Shown here in pieces: positions 1-6,868 of a stretch of DNA of 7,266 nt. The translations under genes and the position numbers were made by a program. The number at the start of each line of letters is the position of its first letter. The stretch's first letter is position 1. The notes beneath the pieces are model-generated. The model was not told the DNA's origin. It did not search any database and saw only the letters and a list, made by a program, of their open reading frames with translations. Source of the DNA: Crocinitomicaceae bacterium (GTDB lineage Bacteria; Bacteroidota; Bacteroidia; Flavobacteriales_D; Crocinitomicaceae); NCBI GenBank assembly GCA_024643585.1, contig JAHEMP010000111.1, positions 1 to 7,266 of the forward strand, in the 5' to 3' direction.

Positions 1-1
1 T

Positions 2-3000
2 ACCGATCAAGTTGACTTTCCTATTGTGTTGAATCAAGGATCCAACACCGTAGAAATTAAAGCTACAAATACTGCAGGTTCAGACAGTAAAATTACGACA
101 ATCATTTACCGTTTTGTTCCTACGGTTCAACCTCCAACTGTAAACTTTACGGATCCTTCCAGCAGTCCAATAACTGTTTCTGGACCTAATTTTATTGTAA
201 GAGGGACAATTGTAAATGTAGACGGAAGTCAAAATGTAATCTTCAAACAAAACGGAACGAGTCGCACCAATTTCAATTATAACCCAGCTACGGATGAATT
301 CAACTGTACGGTGGTTTTAAATCCGGGACAGAACATTTTCGAATTGTACGGAACGAATGCCGCTGGAACAGCTTCGGATCAAACGGTTATTGTCTACGAA
401 AGATCAGCGCCAAAACCACCTGTGGTTACCATTTCTAACCCGAACACAAGTCCGGCAACAGTGAATAGTGCAAACTATCAATTTGTTGGAACGGTACTGA
501 ATGTTACGGCTAAAAGTCAAGTTTCATTCCAAGTGAATGGTCAAACAAACAATGGCTTTACCTTTAACGCGAGCAACGGTTCTGTTGTGGCCAATCTTAC
601 CTTAAATCAAGGGACCAACACTATTCTCCTAAAAGGAACGAATGCAGATGGAGTGGACAGCAAGACGGTGACAATCGTTTATACGCCCGTTCAGGTTTTA
701 CAGGCACCAGTTGTTACCTACATAGATCCTTCTTCTAATCCTAAAAATGTAAATACCAATACGTATGCTATTCAAGCATCCGTGACGAACGTGAGTTCCC
801 CAAGTGGAATCAACATCGTTTGCAATGGTCAGAATATCACCGTTTACAACTTTAGCAATGGATTGTTGAACTTCAATTTGAATTTGATACAAGGCGCAAA
901 TGTATTAACCGTAACTGGATCAAATACTGCGGGTAGTGATTCCAAAACAACGACCATCATTTATCAGCCAATTGCGACGGTATTGCCTCCGGTGGTTACG
1001 TTCGTCAATCCAGTGAACAATCCAATTACTGTCAGCACCTCCAATTACAATGTGTCGGCAAGCGTTTTGAATGTGGGAAGCCAAAGTGATATCATTGTTA
1101 AAATAAATGGGGTTCCAACGAATAATTTTACCTATTCGGGAACATCAAAAATGGTGAACTTTAACACTTCATTAGTGGCAGGATCGAACAGTATTTCTGT
1201 TCAAGGAACCAACACAGCAGGTACAGACATAAAAACAACAACCATTATTTATCGTGAGGTGATAGCCCAAACTCCTCCCACCCTTACAATTACACAACCC
1301 AATACTTCGCCTATAACCGTTAACAATGAATTGTATACTGTTTTGGCAGATATGAGTGGGGTAACTAATGCAAGTCAAATAAGCGTGAAGGTAAATGGTG
1401 TTGCCGTAAGCGGATATACGGTAAACATACCACAGCAAACGATAATTTTCCCTCTTACCTTAGTTGTTGGTGACAATATCATAAGCATGACTGCGACGAC
1501 CCCTTCAGGTATAGCTTCAGACAGTAAAACAATAAACTACCAAAAGCCTGTTGTGGTTATCCCACCTGCGATTACCTACACGTCTCCTTCTGCGCCTGGA
1601 ACGACAATTGAATTTAGTCAATTTATGCTAGTAGCGAAAGTTCTGCGCGTAGACACGAAGCAACAAATCGTATTGAAAAAAGATGGTCAAATTATTGGCA
1701 ATCAATTTTATACATTCATTGCCGCAACAAACACTTTAACCTACAATTTAACTTTGTTGTCCGGAAACAATTTGTTCGAAATCATAGCAACAAACGATGG
1801 GGGAACAGTCAATTCTACCACAAACATTATTTATAAACCTAAAGTTGTTCCATGCGATAAACCGACGATTACGATGGTAAATCCGACAACGAATGGTTTA
1901 GAAGTAGAACTTAGCGATATGGTTTTCCAATACAATATGGGTGGAATAACTAATCCATCTCAAGTTCAATTTGTATTCAATGGCATTACAATCAGTGGGC
2001 AGAGTAACAGCGGGAATTTGTACAGTATTTCAGCGACGTTGAAAAAAGGGAACAATACCATGGAAGTAATTGCTACAAATAGTTGCGGTGAAACCCGTTT
2101 CACAACCCTTGTAAATTACAAACCCAAAGATGCCCCTTGCTTGCTCCCAGTGATAACACCTATATCGCCAGCAACACAAACCTATACGACAGAAAATGCC
2201 GGTATTTTGATTCAATTGGGTATTGCGAATGTAAATGAGACCAATAAAATAGTATTCAAGGTGAACAACCAAACCAAATCTTTCAATTTCGATGCGGCCC
2301 AAAACATATTGACGACGGAAGCAAATTTGACCATTGGAATGAATACAATTACAGTTGTCGCTACAAACAGTTGCGGATCGACCACTTATACGTACAACAT
2401 AACACGTATTGCTTGCTCTGCACCAAACATGACTTTGGTCTATGCGAACGTTGCCAACAATCAAAAAACTTTTGCCTCATCATTTTCGATGACGCTGAGT
2501 TTAACTGAAATAGACAACAACAATCAAATTGAAGTCACGCTGAACAATAAATCCATTGCTTTCAATTTTTCTAGTTCAACCAACATGCTGGAAGTGAACT
2601 ATGGAATCAACATTGGTATTTCTGTATTCAAAGTGACAATAACGAACAATTGTGGTTCAAAAATATACACGCACACAGTAACTCGAGAAAAATCACCAAC
2701 GAGAAATGCTCCAACGGTAGCCTTTACGTCGCCATCAAGCAACGCAACAACTGTTAGTACGGGGGTTTACCAAGTTGTTTTTGCAACCACTGAAATTATT
2801 GATGAAGCCGAGTTGGTTTTCAAGGTTAACGGTCAAAATGTAGCCTTTACCTTTGATAAATTAACGAATAGCGGCAGTGCTACAGTTAATTTAGCCGGTG
2901 GTGTCAATAGTATCGTTATTACGGCGGTCAATCCAGTAGGATCAGCAACAGCAAACGCCACAATTGAATACAATGCGCCAAGAGCAGCGGTGAAACCAAA

Positions 3001-3349
3001 TGTAAGTTTTACTTCTCCGAGTTCTTCTCCAGCAACCATAAATGTTGGTGTGAATAAAATAAAAGGGGTTGTCTCTAATTTGAACAATAGTAATGACATT
3101 AGAGTAAAAGTCAACGGAGTAACCGTAAATCGTGTTCGCAAAGTGCTGAGAAAAAATCAAGTAGAATTTGAGTTTGATATCAATGCTGTTGCTAACTTCC
3201 CAATGTATCAAATAGAAGTGATTGCTTCAAATGGTGGACAAGTGACTATAGAAACGATGGTTTTAAAATTGAATGTCGAACAGGTTCAAGAAAGAGAATC
3301 AAGACCTGAGGTTAAGCCTACTGTTGTAAATCCAAAAGGAAGAAGATAA
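2..3349 (+). CDS. Giant tandem Ig-like repeat surface/secreted protein (5'-truncated by window)
   Basis: The reading frame is open from base 2 to the TAA at 3347-3349 (1115 residues in view), so the true start and any signal peptide lie upstream. The GTG at 26 sits inside a repeat and is not a start. The protein is a chain of about 95-residue repeats, each starting with a Pro-Pro or Pro strand (such as PPVVTF), then an S/N-P-x-T-V turn, a central K/Q-V-N-G hairpin, an L-x-x-G-x-N-x-I strand, a T-N-x-A-G turn and a T-I-I-Y strand before a short linker. The alternating beta pattern and Asn/Thr/Ser richness fit bacterial Ig-like beta-sandwiches of adhesins or cell-surface fibres. No enzymatic motif is visible. 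The last repeat diverges and runs into a charged tail ending PKGRR, with no T9SS sorting domain that I recognise. Adhesion or a structural surface role is inference. I do not recognise a named family. Confidence 0.85.
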   Translation, partial: TDQVDFPIVLNQGSNTVEIKATNTAGSDSKITTIIYRFVPTVQPPTVNFTDPSSSPITVSGPNFIVRGTIVNVDGSQNVIFKQNGTSRTNFNYNPATDEFNCTVVLNPGQNIFELYGTNAAGTASDQTVIVYERSAPKPPVVTISNPNTSPATVNSANYQFVGTVLNVTAKSQVSFQVNGQTNNGFTFNASNGSVVANLTLNQGTNTILLKGTNADGVDSKTVTIVYTPVQVLQAPVVTYIDPSSNPKNVNTNTYAIQASVTNVSSPSGINIVCNGQNITVYNFSNGLLNFNLNLIQGANVLTVTGSNTAGSDSKTTTIIYQPIATVLPPVVTFVNPVNNPITVSTSNYNVSASVLNVGSQSDIIVKINGVPTNNFTYSGTSKMVNFNTSLVAGSNSISVQGTNTAGTDIKTTTIIYREVIAQTPPTLTITQPNTSPITVNNELYTVLADMSGVTNASQISVKVNGVAVSGYTVNIPQQTIIFPLTLVVGDNIISMTATTPSGIASDSKTINYQKPVVVIPPAITYTSPSAPGTTIEFSQFMLVAKVLRVDTKQQIVLKKDGQIIGNQFYTFIAATNTLTYNLTLLSGNNLFEIIATNDGGTVNSTTNIIYKPKVVPCDKPTITMVNPTTNGLEVELSDMVFQYNMGGITNPSQVQFVFNGITISGQSNSGNLYSISATLKKGNNTMEVIATNSCGETRFTTLVNYKPKDAPCLLPVITPISPATQTYTTENAGILIQLGIANVNETNKIVFKVNNQTKSFNFDAAQNILTTEANLTIGMNTITVVATNSCGSTTYTYNITRIACSAPNMTLVYANVANNQKTFASSFSMTLSLTEIDNNNQIEVTLNNKSIAFNFSSSTNMLEVNYGINIGISVFKVTITNNCGSKIYTHTVTREKSPTRNAPTVAFTSPSSNATTVSTGVYQVVFATTEIIDEAELVFKVNGQNVAFTFDKLTNSGSATVNLAGGVNSIVITAVNPVGSATANATIEYNAPRAAVKPNVSFTSPSSSPATINVGVNKIKGVVSNLNNSNDIRVKVNGVTVNRVRKVLRKNQVEFEFDINAVANFPMYQIEVIASNGGQVTIETMVLKLNVEQVQERESRPEVKPTVVNPKGRR
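131..3346 (+). repeat. Eleven complete tandem Ig-like domain repeats (coding)
   Basis: Repeat boundaries, set at the Pro that begins each unit: R1 131-415, R2 416-703, R3 704-985, R4 986-1273, R5 1274-1561, R6 1562-1861, R7 1862-2146, R8 2147-2422, R9 2423-2710, R10 2711-2995, R11 2996-3346 (includes the C-terminal tail). Bases 2-130 are the end of an earlier repeat. Complete units are 92-100 residues long. R0-R4 share the closing motif T/A-A-G-x-D-x-K-T-T-T-I-I-Y most strongly, while R7-R9 replace it with N-S/N-C-G. Synonymous codons differ widely even where the protein motif is the same, so this is an old, diverged array rather than a recently expanded one. Confidence 0.85.
1853..2653 (+). 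other. Cysteine-paired subset of Ig repeats (R7-R9)
   Basis: Three consecutive repeats carry two cysteines each at equivalent places: one in the linker just before the first strand (codons at 1853, 2138 and 2414) and one in the T-N-S/N-C-G turn near the end (codons at 2084, 2372 and 2651). The flanking repeats R6 and R10 have neither. Joint gain of both positions suggests an intradomain disulfide tying the N-terminal edge to the last hairpin. This is inference from the pattern; metal binding or inter-chain bonding is not excluded. Confidence 0.6.
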
Positions 3350-3366
3350 CGGAAGACTAGAAATGC

Positions 3367-3396
3367 AAAAGCCGATTCAAATTTGAATCGGCTTTT
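3367..3396. terminator. Bidirectional rho-independent terminator between convergent genes
   Basis: This is a perfect palindrome with 15-base arms: AAAAGCCGATTCAAA followed directly by its reverse complement. The RNA would form a stem with a GCCGATTC/GAATCGGC core and a small A/T loop. On the + strand it ends in six T (3393-3398). On the - strand the A run at the left arm gives a four-T tail. It lies 17 bp after the Ig-repeat gene stop and 21 bp after the stop of the opposing T9SS cargo gene, so it can serve both. Confidence 0.9.
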
Positions 3397-3417
3397 TTAT
3401 TGTTGACTATTTTACTT

Positions 3418-5283
3418 TTAACGAATCAGCTGCAAGAAACCATTGCCTTCAAATAATTCTCCTTGTGCTCCTTTTGCTTTGTACTTGCAGAAATAAACCC
3501 CATCCTCTGCTTCTGCTCCTTCTGGAGAACGACCGTCCCAAAAGAAGTTCGCAGGATCTTTTGTTTCAAACATTAGGTTTCCCCAACGGTTAAAAATTTG
3601 AACATCCAACTCAATGATATTTTCCATTTTAAAGGTGAAGAAATCATTTTCTTTATCTCCATTTGGTGTAAACACATTGGAAGTTTCAAAAACAACAGGC
3701 ACATAGGGTGGAATTGGTATAACCGGAATAATTGGTTCGTCCAAGACTTCTATAGTAACATAAACTGTATCTGAGCATCCACCACTTAGAGCCACTAACA
3801 TCACGGTATATATTCCCGATGTATCATAAATTGTACTGACAGAATTGGTATTGTTCGTGTTTAATATGTTGCCATTGCCAAAATCCCAAAAATAGGTCTG
3901 GCCGAACTGACTATTGTTGTCAAAATTTACAGTTAATGGTGCGTAGCCCGTAAGTGGAGAAGCTGAAATCGCAGCAATAGGCGCGTTGTTTATCAAAACT
4001 TCAATGGACGTATCCCTGCTGCAGCCGTCAGATGTTATGGTGAGGTAATACATCCCCGCATTCAAATCCGTAATAACTGGACCATTGGTCGCAATAGGAT
4101 TTCCCATACCTGGCCCACTCCACGCATACGTGAAAGGCAAAGGAGGTGGTAAATTTATATCGATGGGTTGTAACAAAACAGCAGCAATTCCTGTGCTGTC
4201 ACCGCAATCTGTGGGTATAGAGCCCAGGCTATCAATGGCCCAATTCATCGCTCGAACGTTCACATTTACAAGATCTGTTTTTGTACAGCCAAAAGGTGAA
4301 ACAGCCGTAACAGTGTATACTCCTGAACTAGTCGGCACATAGGTATTACTCCCTGGTGTTCCACCTGGCGTCCAAGTCATCACGTTATTCACATTGTTGG
4401 TAGTGGCAACCAAAGTATCCGTATCACCTTGGCAAAAAGTAAGGTCGGCACCACCATTCACTTGCACATTGTTTACGGCAACGACGATAGTATCTTTTTT
4501 GGTGCATACTTGACGAAATAAAATGTCATCGAGGGAAAAATCATTTCCTGCCGCTGCAGTCGATTGATTCACAATTTTTAGTACCGCATTGCTTGTTCCA
4601 TTTCCGGCAACCCAATTCCCTGAATGTTGCGTCCAAATGCAAGCAGATGTTGAAGGAACCGCTACACTTGAAATTGGAACGTTGTTAATGTACAATTGCA
4701 ATTGAGCCAAAGCAGCAGCAGATGAATTTTCAACGCTAGCTACCCAATAACTAAAAACATATCCTTGGCCTGGAGTTACAGGTACCGATTGCGACCACAC
4801 AGTGGTATTTGCCGTTGATGCTCCATTTGCCACCAACATATTTCCTGTTCCTGAGGTGTGGTCACCGCAAATGTTAAAATTGTTGTGAACCAAATTCGGT
4901 GAGGTTGTAATTGCGTATTGACCCGGATTAGACAATAAACCCCAAGTGCCTCCGGTACCCGGAATATAGGAGGTTGTAAAGTTGTTTGCCACATTCGTCG
5001 TACCTCCTTCAAAGTCTCCATTTAAAACGAGGTTAGGGCCTGCCAAACTCGAGATTGTACTCGAAACAGTATACGTTCCGGGATTGAGAACACTAATAGA
5101 AGCTCCTTGGGAACCAGTGGACCAGGAATAATTGGAATAGCCTGTCGGACCGAAAATGGTCAAAACAGTACCTAAGCAAATCGTTGTATCCGGACCCAAA
5201 TAATAAGGAGGTTCAGCTCCAGTACATTGGCTATGTCCAACATAATTGGCAAAAAGAAAAAGACTGAGTATTACATTTTTCAT
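3418..5283 (-). CDS. T9SS type B sorting domain (gliding motility-associated C-terminal) protein
   Basis: A 621-residue secreted protein. Residues 1-19 are a signal peptide (MKN, hydrophobic VILSLFLFA, then GHSQ). Ig/PKD-like domain 1 begins around 28 (DTTICLG, YSWSTG, PGTYTV) and appears to resume at 257-273 (VCTKKDTIVV) after an inserted jelly-roll domain (about 84-256; LNGDFE to DFSLDDI). Ig/PKD-like domain 2 spans about 274-343 (LTFCQG, GCTKTD). A SprB-like repeat follows (about 350-431; FTYAWSG, LNAGMYYLTI). A PKD domain lies at about 435-517 (YAPLTVNF, WDFGNG, SGIYTV). A Pro-rich linker leads to the CHU_C type B sorting domain (about 533-621; FTPNGDKEND, IFNRWG, WDG, GVYF). Family knowledge says such C-terminal domains direct export by T9SS and surface attachment. 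The ligand is unknown; adhesion or carbohydrate binding is a guess. Transcription converges with the Ig-repeat gene. The ATG at 5283 gives a proper signal peptide and lies just below a promoter-like box. Confidence 0.9.
   Translation of the reverse strand: MKNVILSLFLFANYVGHSQCTGAEPPYYLGPDTTICLGTVLTIFGPTGYSNYSWSTGSQGASISVLNPGTYTVSSTISSLAGPNLVLNGDFEGGTTNVANNFTTSYIPGTGGTWGLLSNPGQYAITTSPNLVHNNFNICGDHTSGTGNMLVANGASTANTTVWSQSVPVTPGQGYVFSYWVASVENSSAAALAQLQLYINNVPISSVAVPSTSACIWTQHSGNWVAGNGTSNAVLKIVNQSTAAAGNDFSLDDILFRQVCTKKDTIVVAVNNVQVNGGADLTFCQGDTDTLVATTNNVNNVMTWTPGGTPGSNTYVPTSSGVYTVTAVSPFGCTKTDLVNVNVRAMNWAIDSLGSIPTDCGDSTGIAAVLLQPIDINLPPPLPFTYAWSGPGMGNPIATNGPVITDLNAGMYYLTITSDGCSRDTSIEVLINNAPIAAISASPLTGYAPLTVNFDNNSQFGQTYFWDFGNGNILNTNNTNSVSTIYDTSGIYTVMLVALSGGCSDTVYVTIEVLDEPIIPVIPIPPYVPVVFETSNVFTPNGDKENDFFTFKMENIIELDVQIFNRWGNLMFETKDPANFFWDGRSPEGAEAEDGVYFCKYKAKGAQGELFEGNGFLQLIR
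3421..3690 (-). other. T9SS type B C-terminal sorting domain (CHU_C)
   Basis: These are the last 90 or so residues of the cargo protein. Hallmarks are VFTPNGDKEND (537-547), VQIFNRWG (561-568), FWDG (581-584) and DGVYFCKYKAKG (594-605), ending in FLQLIR. The order and spacing match the gliding motility-associated C-terminal domain family. The domain implies that the host has a functional T9SS, whose genes are not in this window. Confidence 0.92.
4516..5034 (-). other. Jelly-roll-like domain inserted within Ig/PKD-like domain 1
   Basis: Residues about 84-256 of the T9SS cargo run from NLVLNGDFEGG to NDFSLDDILF. Both ends resemble those of galactose-binding or CBM4/9-type beta-sandwich modules, which often begin with N-G-x-F-E and end with a D-D-I/V strand. 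The inside carries VWSQSVPVTPGQGYVFSYW and LQLYINNVP, typical of these folds. It interrupts an Ig/PKD-like domain whose paired cysteines (C36 and C260) match C284 and C333 in the uninterrupted second domain. The fold call is by motif only. Confidence 0.6.
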
Positions 5284-5363
5284 TGGTAGAATGAATTGAT
5301 ATACAAAATTACAACTCTAAGACTACTAAATACTTAAAAAAGTTGCACAATTTTATGACTTGG
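5284..5363 (-). promoter_or_regulatory. Intergenic region with TAnnTTTG-type promoter box for the T9SS cargo gene
   Basis: The 80-bp gap between truB and the T9SS cargo gene is A/T-rich. On the - strand it holds TAATTTTG (5311 down to 5304), a match to the Bacteroidota -7 consensus TAnnTTTG, about 20 bases before the ATG. The -33 element is weak. No Shine-Dalgarno sequence is seen before the ATG, as is usual in this phylum. I see no convincing hairpin terminator after truB, so read-through from the operon is possible. Confidence 0.5.
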
Positions 5364-6050
5364 TTACTTGTCTTGTAAAGCAGCAATCCAATCTTCAACC
5401 AGCACTGCGTTTTCAATGGAGAAATCGCCAGAACGTGTTCTTCTTAAAGCGGTTAAAGTGGCACCGCTGTCCAATTTTTTGCCAAAATCATTAGCAATGG
5501 AACGAATATAGGTTCCTTTTGAACAAGAAATTTCAAAATCAATTTCTGGGAAACGGGAAGTGTCAACGGTGAAAGCGTTGATTTCTATTGTGTTCGTTCT
5601 CAATTCCACTTCTTTTCCTGCCCTCGCCAAATCATACGCTCGTTTTCCATCGACCTGTTTGGCAGAGAAAATTGGAGGCATTTGCTCCTGCACGCCGATG
5701 AAGGTTTTCACTACTTCTTGTATTTTTTCTTCTGTAATGTGTTCGGTTGGGTATTCGGCATCAAAATCTTGTTCTAAATCGTAACATGGTGTTGTTTTCC
5801 CCAATAGAAAGGCTCCGGTATAGGTTTTCATTCCACCCATAAAACTGTCAATTTTCTTGGTATCCTTACCAATGCAAATGATTAAGAGGCCTGTCGCCAG
5901 AGGATCCAAAGTCCCAGCGTGACCTACCTTGATATTTTTTACACCCAACTTTTGTTTGAGGTTCCAACGCATTTTGTTGACGACATCAAAAGAGGTCCAT
6001 TTGTAGGGTTTATCAATCAGAACGGTTGTTCCAGCTAAAAAATCAATCAT
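5364..6050 (-). CDS. truB: tRNA pseudouridine(55) synthase TruB
   Basis: A 228-residue cytoplasmic enzyme that converts U55 in the T-loop of tRNAs to pseudouridine. Visible family motifs: VLIDKPYKWTSFDVVNK near the N-terminus; GHAGTLDPLATG with the catalytic aspartate at D49; KTYTGAFLLGKTT with the conserved active-site tyrosine Y77; MPPIFSAKQVDGKRAYDLAR; and CSKGTYIRSIANDFG. The C-terminus is short (ENAVLVEDW). At 228 residues it has the catalytic core but no PUA/C-terminal RNA-binding domain, unlike the longer E. coli enzyme of about 314 residues; short forms are usual in Bacteroidota. The start ATG overlaps the uppP stop by ATGA, implying translational coupling. It is the last gene of the operon. 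Confidence 0.97.
   Translation of the reverse strand: MIDFLAGTTVLIDKPYKWTSFDVVNKMRWNLKQKLGVKNIKVGHAGTLDPLATGLLIICIGKDTKKIDSFMGGMKTYTGAFLLGKTTPCYDLEQDFDAEYPTEHITEEKIQEVVKTFIGVQEQMPPIFSAKQVDGKRAYDLARAGKEVELRTNTIEINAFTVDTSRFPEIDFEISCSKGTYIRSIANDFGKKLDSGATLTALRRTRSGDFSIENAVLVEDWIAALQDK
6047..6050 (-). promoter_or_regulatory. ATGA stop/start overlap coupling uppP to truB
   Basis: The truB start ATG (6050-6048) and the uppP stop TGA (6049-6047) share bases as ATGA. This fixes the truB start and suggests that ribosomes finishing uppP restart on truB. No separate ribosome binding site is evident. Confidence 0.85.
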
Positions 6051-6859
6051 CTATAGGTGAAAAATGCAATTAACGCGATTCCTACAATTATTCGGTACCA
6101 ACCCCAAATCTTAAAACCGTATTTGTCGATTAACCCAATGAACAATTTTATCGCCAATCCAGCGACCACGAATGCTACTATGTTTCCGACAATGAAAATG
6201 GAAATATTTGCTGAGGAAGTCGTTATCATTTCATACCCTTTTTGGTCAACTCCCTGGTAATTCCAATCTTTTAAAAAGACAGAATAACAAGTCACTGCTA
6301 GCATCGTTGGAACCGCCAAAAAGAAACTGAATTCCGCTGCCATTCTTCGCGTTAAGCCTTGTTGCATTCCACCAATTATGGAGGCTGCGGAACGACTTGT
6401 TCCAGGCATCATCGCCAAACATTGCCAAAATCCAATGGTGATTGCTTTGCGAAACGTTATTTTCTCTTCGGTGTCTATAATCGTGTTTTTGAATAGCTTA
6501 TCGATAAAAAGTAAAATGACACCGCCAACCAACAACGCGATTGCGATAGGCAAAGGTTTTTCTAAAATTGCTTCAATTTTATCGTCGAATAATTTTCCTA
6601 AAATCAACGCTGGCACAACCGCCGCCGCCAATTTGTAATAGAATGTCAAATTAGTGAAATTGAAAAACTTCTTCCAATACAAAGCAACTACTGAAAGAAT
6701 CGCTCCAAATTGAATGGAAACCTGAAACATTTTTACAAATTCATCACCTTCTGTTCCAAAGAAAGCGCTGGTGAAAATCATGTGGGCAGTAGAGGAAACG
6801 GGCAAAAACTCCGTCAATCCTTCTACGATTGCGAGAACAAGGGCTTGAAGAAAATCCAT
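6047..6859 (-). CDS. uppP: Undecaprenyl-diphosphate phosphatase UppP (BacA family)
   Basis: A 270-residue integral membrane protein that dephosphorylates undecaprenyl pyrophosphate to the monophosphate, recycling the lipid carrier for peptidoglycan and other envelope polymers; it also confers bacitracin tolerance. The two signature motifs are present: EGLTEFLPVSSTAHM (13-27), with the conserved glutamates E13 and E17 and histidine H26, and MMPGTSRSAASIIGGMQQG (150-168), with the conserved arginine R156. Multiple hydrophobic segments follow the family pattern (for example about 43-61, 104-121, 177-195, 218-240, 252-268), and length is normal for the family. The start ATG lies 9 bp after the DUF3098 stop. 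The protein works downstream of cell-wall synthesis at the membrane, which fits its neighbour ftsX. Confidence 0.97.
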   Translation of the reverse strand: MDFLQALVLAIVEGLTEFLPVSSTAHMIFTSAFFGTEGDEFVKMFQVSIQFGAILSVVALYWKKFFNFTNLTFYYKLAAAVVPALILGKLFDDKIEAILEKPLPIAIALLVGGVILLFIDKLFKNTIIDTEEKITFRKAITIGFWQCLAMMPGTSRSAASIIGGMQQGLTRRMAAEFSFFLAVPTMLAVTCYSVFLKDWNYQGVDQKGYEMITTSSANISIFIVGNIVAFVVAGLAIKLFIGLIDKYGFKIWGWYRIIVGIALIAFFTYR

Positions 6860-6868
6860 GAAACGGGT

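Noticed and set aside
26..28. GTG as the start of the Ig-repeat gene
   Set aside because: The frame is open to base 2 and the codons before it (ending FPIV) continue the repeat pattern. The GTG is an internal valine.
2030..2464. 144-codon open frame on the - strand inside the Ig-repeat gene
   Set aside because: It lies antisense to well-formed repeats R7-R9, its translation has no recognisable domain, and its Cys/Arg/Tyr-rich composition is typical of a shadow frame.
2833..3141. 102-codon - strand open frame antisense to R10-R11
   Set aside because: Hydrophobic Leu/Thr/Phe composition arises from the complement of the repeat codons. There is no independent support.
131..3346. Recently amplified DNA tandem repeat or recombination hot spot
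   Set aside because: Repeats are alike in protein motif but differ at most synonymous sites and in length, so they are ancient duplications.
4085..4342. 85-codon + strand open frame inside the T9SS cargo gene
   Set aside because: It is antisense to the SprB-like region, which has clear domain motifs on the - strand. No family resemblance.
5224..5283. Lipoprotein signal in the T9SS cargo (Cys at residue 20)
   Set aside because: The residues before the Cys are GHSQ, which does not fit a lipobox (L-x-x-C type). A normal Sec signal peptide fits better.
5325..5363. Terminator hairpin after truB
   Set aside because: There is a T run (- strand) after the sequence TTGTGCAA, but only three or four base pairs can form, so no stable stem is supported.
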